Of a stretch of DNA of 7,258 bases, positions 5,347 to 7,258 are shown one piece after another. Below the pieces are notes generated by a model, which worked only from the letters and a program-made list of their open reading frames with translations, did not search any database and was not told the origin of the DNA. The position numbers and the translations under genes were made by a program. The DNA lies in contig JAGLNE010000110.1 of assembly GCA_023139655.1 (NCBI GenBank), positions 1 through 7,258 of the forward strand. The letters run 5' to 3'. The DNA comes from Candidatus Parcubacteria bacterium. Its GTDB lineage: Bacteria; Patescibacteriota; Patescibacteriia; Patescibacteriales; UBA12075. Every line of letters begins with the position of its first letter. Within the stretch, counting starts at the first letter, position 1.

Positions 5347-6636
5347 ATGGAAAAGTATGATTTTTCAAACCCTGATTACAACCTTCGACTAAGAGACATA
5401 CCTTTTGGCATTCAGTTTTTGTTTGTCGCGTTTGGCGCCACTGTGTTGGTGCCGATTTTGACCGGGTTGGACCCTTTGGTCACTTTGTTTACCGCTGGTC
5501 TGGGTACACTTTTGTTTCAGTATATTACCAAGTGGAAAGTGCCGGTATTCCTGGGCTCATCATTTGCCTATATTCCAGCAATAGCTTATGGCGTGCAGAC
5601 CTGGGGAATTCCCACAACCATGATCGGATTATGCGCGGCCGGATTTGTAAAAATGGGCGCCAGCCGTATAATCAAATATTATGGTATCGGAGTTATTCAT
5701 CGCATTTTTCCGCCTATTGTTATCGGGCCGGTTATTATGATAATCGGTTTGGCCTTAGTGCCGATTGGCGGTAAGATGTCGCAGGATCTGTTTGTAGAAA
5801 GTATGCCGATTGCGACAGCGTTATGGCTTTCGATGAGTACTTTGGCAGTAATGATCATCTGGTATTTTTTTGTGAAAGGTATTGCCCGCCATTTCGCGAT
5901 TTTGATCGCACTTGCCTGGGGTTATATCTGGTCTATTGTTCTTGGAGTGGTTAGTTTTGTTGCGGTGGCAAAAGCCTCCTGGATAATGGTTCCAAATTTC
6001 ACTTTATTTTTTAATTTTTGGGACGTTAATGTTTGGGGGTCGGCGATTCTAGCTGTCATTACAATAATATTTTCCGCTATTGCGCCGACTGTCGAACACG
6101 TTGGTGATGTCTTTACCATTAGCGGTATAACGGGTAGAGATTATGTAAAGGACCCCGGTATGCATCGAACCATGTTGGGTGATGGCGCGGCCACTTGCTT
6201 GGCTTCATTATTTGGCGGACCGCCAAATACGACTTACAGTGAAGTAACCGGGGCGATTGCCTTGACCAGAATATTCAATCCGGCTGTAATGACTTGGGCG
6301 GCATTGGCGGCGATCTCTTTTGCCTTTTTAGGTAAATTGGGTGCTTTACTCGGCACTATTCCGGATCCGGTCAAAGGCGGGATAATGATGGCGGTATTTC
6401 CGGCAATAGCTGTGGTGGGTGCAAATGTGATCAATAAATCAAAGATCGACATTCTCCATCCCCGGAATATTATTATCGGCGGACAAGCATTTGCTTTTGG
6501 CTTAAGCGGCTTGGCGATAAAGGTAGGGATGATGAATATTGAAAAGATCGCCCTGGCTGCGATTGTTTCGATCGCATTACATTTAATTCTTCCGGGCAAG
6601 GAGGTTAGTCTGTCTCAAATAGACGAAGAGGGATAA
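5347..6636 (+). CDS. uraA: Uracil permease, NCS2 family (UraA/PyrP-like)
   Basis: A proton-coupled nucleobase importer of the inner membrane, feeding uracil to Upp. It has 429 residues, the same length as E. coli UraA, and enough hydrophobic segments for the 14-helix UraA fold. Motifs: LRDIPFGIQFLFVAFGATVLVPILTG (15-40 region), VPVFLGSSFAYIPAI (65-79), GVIHRIFPPIVIGPVIMIIG (115-134), PTVEHVGD (247-254) with Glu250 at the UraA Glu241 position, and GGPPNTTYSE (290-299) with Glu299 at the UraA Glu290 position. Asp254 sits where UraA has His245. Adjacency to upp strongly favours uracil, although NCS2 proteins also carry xanthine and urate. ATG 5347 follows a good ribosome-binding site, AAAGGAAG (5333-5340). 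A strong terminator follows the gene. Confidence 0.92.
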   Translation: MEKYDFSNPDYNLRLRDIPFGIQFLFVAFGATVLVPILTGLDPLVTLFTAGLGTLLFQYITKWKVPVFLGSSFAYIPAIAYGVQTWGIPTTMIGLCAAGFVKMGASRIIKYYGIGVIHRIFPPIVIGPVIMIIGLALVPIGGKMSQDLFVESMPIATALWLSMSTLAVMIIWYFFVKGIARHFAILIALAWGYIWSIVLGVVSFVAVAKASWIMVPNFTLFFNFWDVNVWGSAILAVITIIFSAIAPTVEHVGDVFTISGITGRDYVKDPGMHRTMLGDGAATCLASLFGGPPNTTYSEVTGAIALTRIFNPAVMTWAALAAISFAFLGKLGALLGTIPDPVKGGIMMAVFPAIAVVGANVINKSKIDILHPRNIIIGGQAFAFGLSGLAIKVGMMNIEKIALAAIVSIALHLILPGKEVSLSQIDEEG

Positions 6637-6689
6637 AATACGGGAGATAAAAAGCAACGAAAATAAATTTAATTGAACTTTTAACACAA

Positions 6690-6732
6690 GGGCGGGGAAG
6701 GATAAAGTTATCCACCCCGCCCTGATTTTTTT
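6690..6732 (+). terminator. Strong intrinsic terminator of upp-uraA
   Basis: GGGCGGGG (6690-6697) pairs perfectly with CCCCGCCC (6715-6722). An upper helix GGATA/TATCC lies inside a small internal loop. TGA and seven T (6726-6732) follow. It lies 53 bp after the uraA stop. A weaker hairpin, ATCTTT (6740-6745) with AAAGAT (6751-6756) followed by TTTTT (6758-6762), may act as a back-up. Confidence 0.92.
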
Positions 6733-6780
6733 CTCAGACATCTTTTATATAAAGATATTTTTGTTTAAAATAAGCCAAAA

Positions 6781-6808
6781 TTGACAGATATATTATAAGT
6801 GTTAGTAT
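6781..6808 (+). promoter_or_regulatory. Promoter for the candidate ncRNA
   Basis: A consensus -35 TTGACA (6781-6786) is followed by a 16-bp spacer and TAGTAT (6803-6808). TG one base upstream of the -10 (6800-6801) makes an extended -10, the same design as the upp promoter. It points away from uraA into a region without an open reading frame; initiation is expected near 6815. Confidence 0.6.
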
Positions 6809-6814
6809 TTAATT

Positions 6815-7052
6815 AAGTAAGTCAAACTGGGTAGAATCCGCCAAAGTCCATAATGTAAATGAAGCCTTATGGCTTAACAAGGTGGTACGAAAGCCCGGAA
6901 AGTTTCAAGCGGCATCCCTATGCTTTAATAATTAGTAGGTAAATGTAGCCCTACTATAATTCTAAATTTGACCGGTAATTCGACGATTACAATACCCCCC
7001 CCTGAATATAAAAATAAAAAAGACGACATATTAGGGATGCCGTTCTTTTTTT
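6815..7052 (+). ncRNA. Candidate structured non-coding RNA, unknown family
   Basis: The stretch between the promoter at 6781-6808 and a T-run at 7046-7052 has no credible gene but several mutually compatible helices. The 5' domain nests AAACT (6824-6828)/AGTTT (6901-6905), GGG (6829-6831)/CCC (6894-6896), CCGCC (6838-6842)/GGTGG (6881-6885) and the hairpin AAGCC-TTAT-GGCTT (6862-6875). The 3' domain is closed by 6908-6920 with 7032-7044, 13 bp with CGGCATCCCTA/TAGGGATGCCG at its core. It encloses TAGTAGG/CCTACTA (6933-6939/6950-6956) and GTAAT/ATTAC (6975-6979/6986-6990), plus a run of eight C (6995-7002). The closing helix runs into CTTTTTTT, so it could be the RNA's own terminator. The pattern promoter, folded RNA, T-run suggests an independent transcript of about 235 nt. 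I cannot assign it to tmRNA, RNase P, SRP, 6S or a riboswitch class. Confidence 0.5.
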
Positions 7053-7056
7053 GTTT

Positions 7057-7094
7057 AAAAAAGACACTAAGTGTCCGCGGGACACTCAGTGTCT
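7057..7094 (-). terminator. Intrinsic terminator of uvrA
   Basis: On the minus strand a long hairpin lies 17 bases past the uvrA stop. Its arms are 7062-7076 and 7080-7094: 14 pairs with one mismatch (7069/7087) and a three-base loop. It runs into a T tract (A7057-7061 on the + strand). The hairpin consists of two copies of the 13-bp palindrome GACACT-N-AGTGTC. It faces the T-run of the candidate ncRNA, giving back-to-back convergent termination. Confidence 0.85.
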
Positions 7095-7111
7095 ATGTAG
7101 ATGTTAAAATT

Positions 7112-7258
7112 TTATTTCAATATCTTCTTCAAATATTTCCCAGTGTAAGTGTTTTTAGCTTTGGCTACATCCTGGGGTGTGCCCTCAGCGACAATCTCGC
7201 CGCCTTGATCTCCGCCTTCCGGGCCAAGGTCAATGATCCAGTCAACCGATTTGATCAC
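7112..7258 (-). CDS. uvrA: UvrA excinuclease ATPase subunit, C-terminal end (partial)
   Basis: The last 48 codons of a minus-strand gene running off the window; TAA is at 7114-7112. The protein ends [20 protein letters not shown], then [20 protein letters not shown] and KKILK. This is the characteristic UvrA C-terminus: the second ABC ATPase's Walker B/D-loop-distal '[18 protein letters not shown]' block and the final 'TGxYL' motif. UvrA is the damage-recognition ATPase of UvrABC nucleotide excision repair, acting in the cytoplasm on DNA as a dimer with UvrB. It is transcribed toward upp-uraA and ends at the terminator 7057-7094. No frameshift is seen in the visible part; the ATPase cores and zinc fingers lie outside the window. 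Confidence 0.96.
   Translation of the reverse strand: MIKSVDWIIDLGPEGGDQGGEIVAEGTPQDVAKAKNTYTGKYLKKILK

Noticed and set aside
6838..6876. RNase P RNA, suggested by CCAAAGTCC and GGCTTA
   Set aside because: The conserved ACAGAA and P4 partner sequences are missing, the two motifs are in the wrong context, and the transcript is too short.
6820..6906. T-box leader, suggested by AAGGTGGTACGAAAG near 6879-6893
   Set aside because: The T-box consensus continues ACCGCG, which is absent. There is no downstream gene on the same strand, and the specifier stem features are not seen.
6815..7052. tmRNA
   Set aside because: There is no tRNA-Ala-like acceptor with CCA or G-U pair, no TTCGA T-loop at the 3' end, and no tag-like frame ending in ALAA.
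1..7258. CRISPR array, transposase, phage or toxin-antitoxin module
   Set aside because: No regularly spaced direct repeats with spacers, no transposase or integrase motifs, and no small paired genes were found. The only tandem repeat is the 7-base unit at 3898-3928.

Overview
The window reads like an ordinary stretch of chromosome from a small-genome, moderately AT-rich uncultured bacterium. A Patescibacteria/CPR lineage (for example a Falkowbacteria- or Kuenenbacteria-like parcubacterium) is my best guess. The basis is indirect: compact transporters, uracil salvage rather than visible synthesis, several genes without Shine-Dalgarno sites, and repeats of the 'TCATTCTGAGCGGAGCGAAGAATC' kind. 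TGA ends the phosphoesterase gene (2956-2958), so the TGA=Gly code of Gracilibacteria/Absconditabacteria is unlikely. No marker gene here fixes the taxon.

Layout. Positions 1-86 hold the probable end of an unidentified gene. A 17-bp inverted repeat enclosing two smaller hairpins follows (94-198). Then come four + strand genes in close order: an APC-superfamily amino-acid permease (241-1380), a compact CPA-type cation:proton antiporter (1445-2446), a YfcE/MJ0936-like metallophosphoesterase (2458-2958), and a MEMO-AMMECR1 fusion ('AmmeMemoRadiSam' proteins B and A in one chain) with a lipoprotein-type signal (2955-4502). The last two overlap by ATGA. The phosphoesterase and the signal peptide of the fusion form an island of unusually low GC, and a 4-copy heptanucleotide repeat sits exactly between the two domains of the fusion.

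A second unit, upp-uraA (4680-6636), has its own extended -10 promoter (4522-4550). Its leader carries an early terminator-like hairpin and a competing hairpin, so premature termination may control it. The products work together: the permease brings in uracil and uracil phosphoribosyltransferase traps it as UMP. The unit ends at a strong intrinsic terminator (6690-6732).

The rest is intergenic until the C-terminal end of uvrA on the minus strand (7112-7258). This gap is not empty. It holds a good promoter (6781-6808) followed by about 235 nt with several nested helices, ending in a 13-bp helix and a T-run (to 7052). This is a candidate free-standing structured RNA that I could not match to a known family. 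It converges on the uvrA terminator (7057-7094). The RNA and the repeat-split, lipoprotein-type MEMO-AMMECR1 gene are the most interesting parts of the window.
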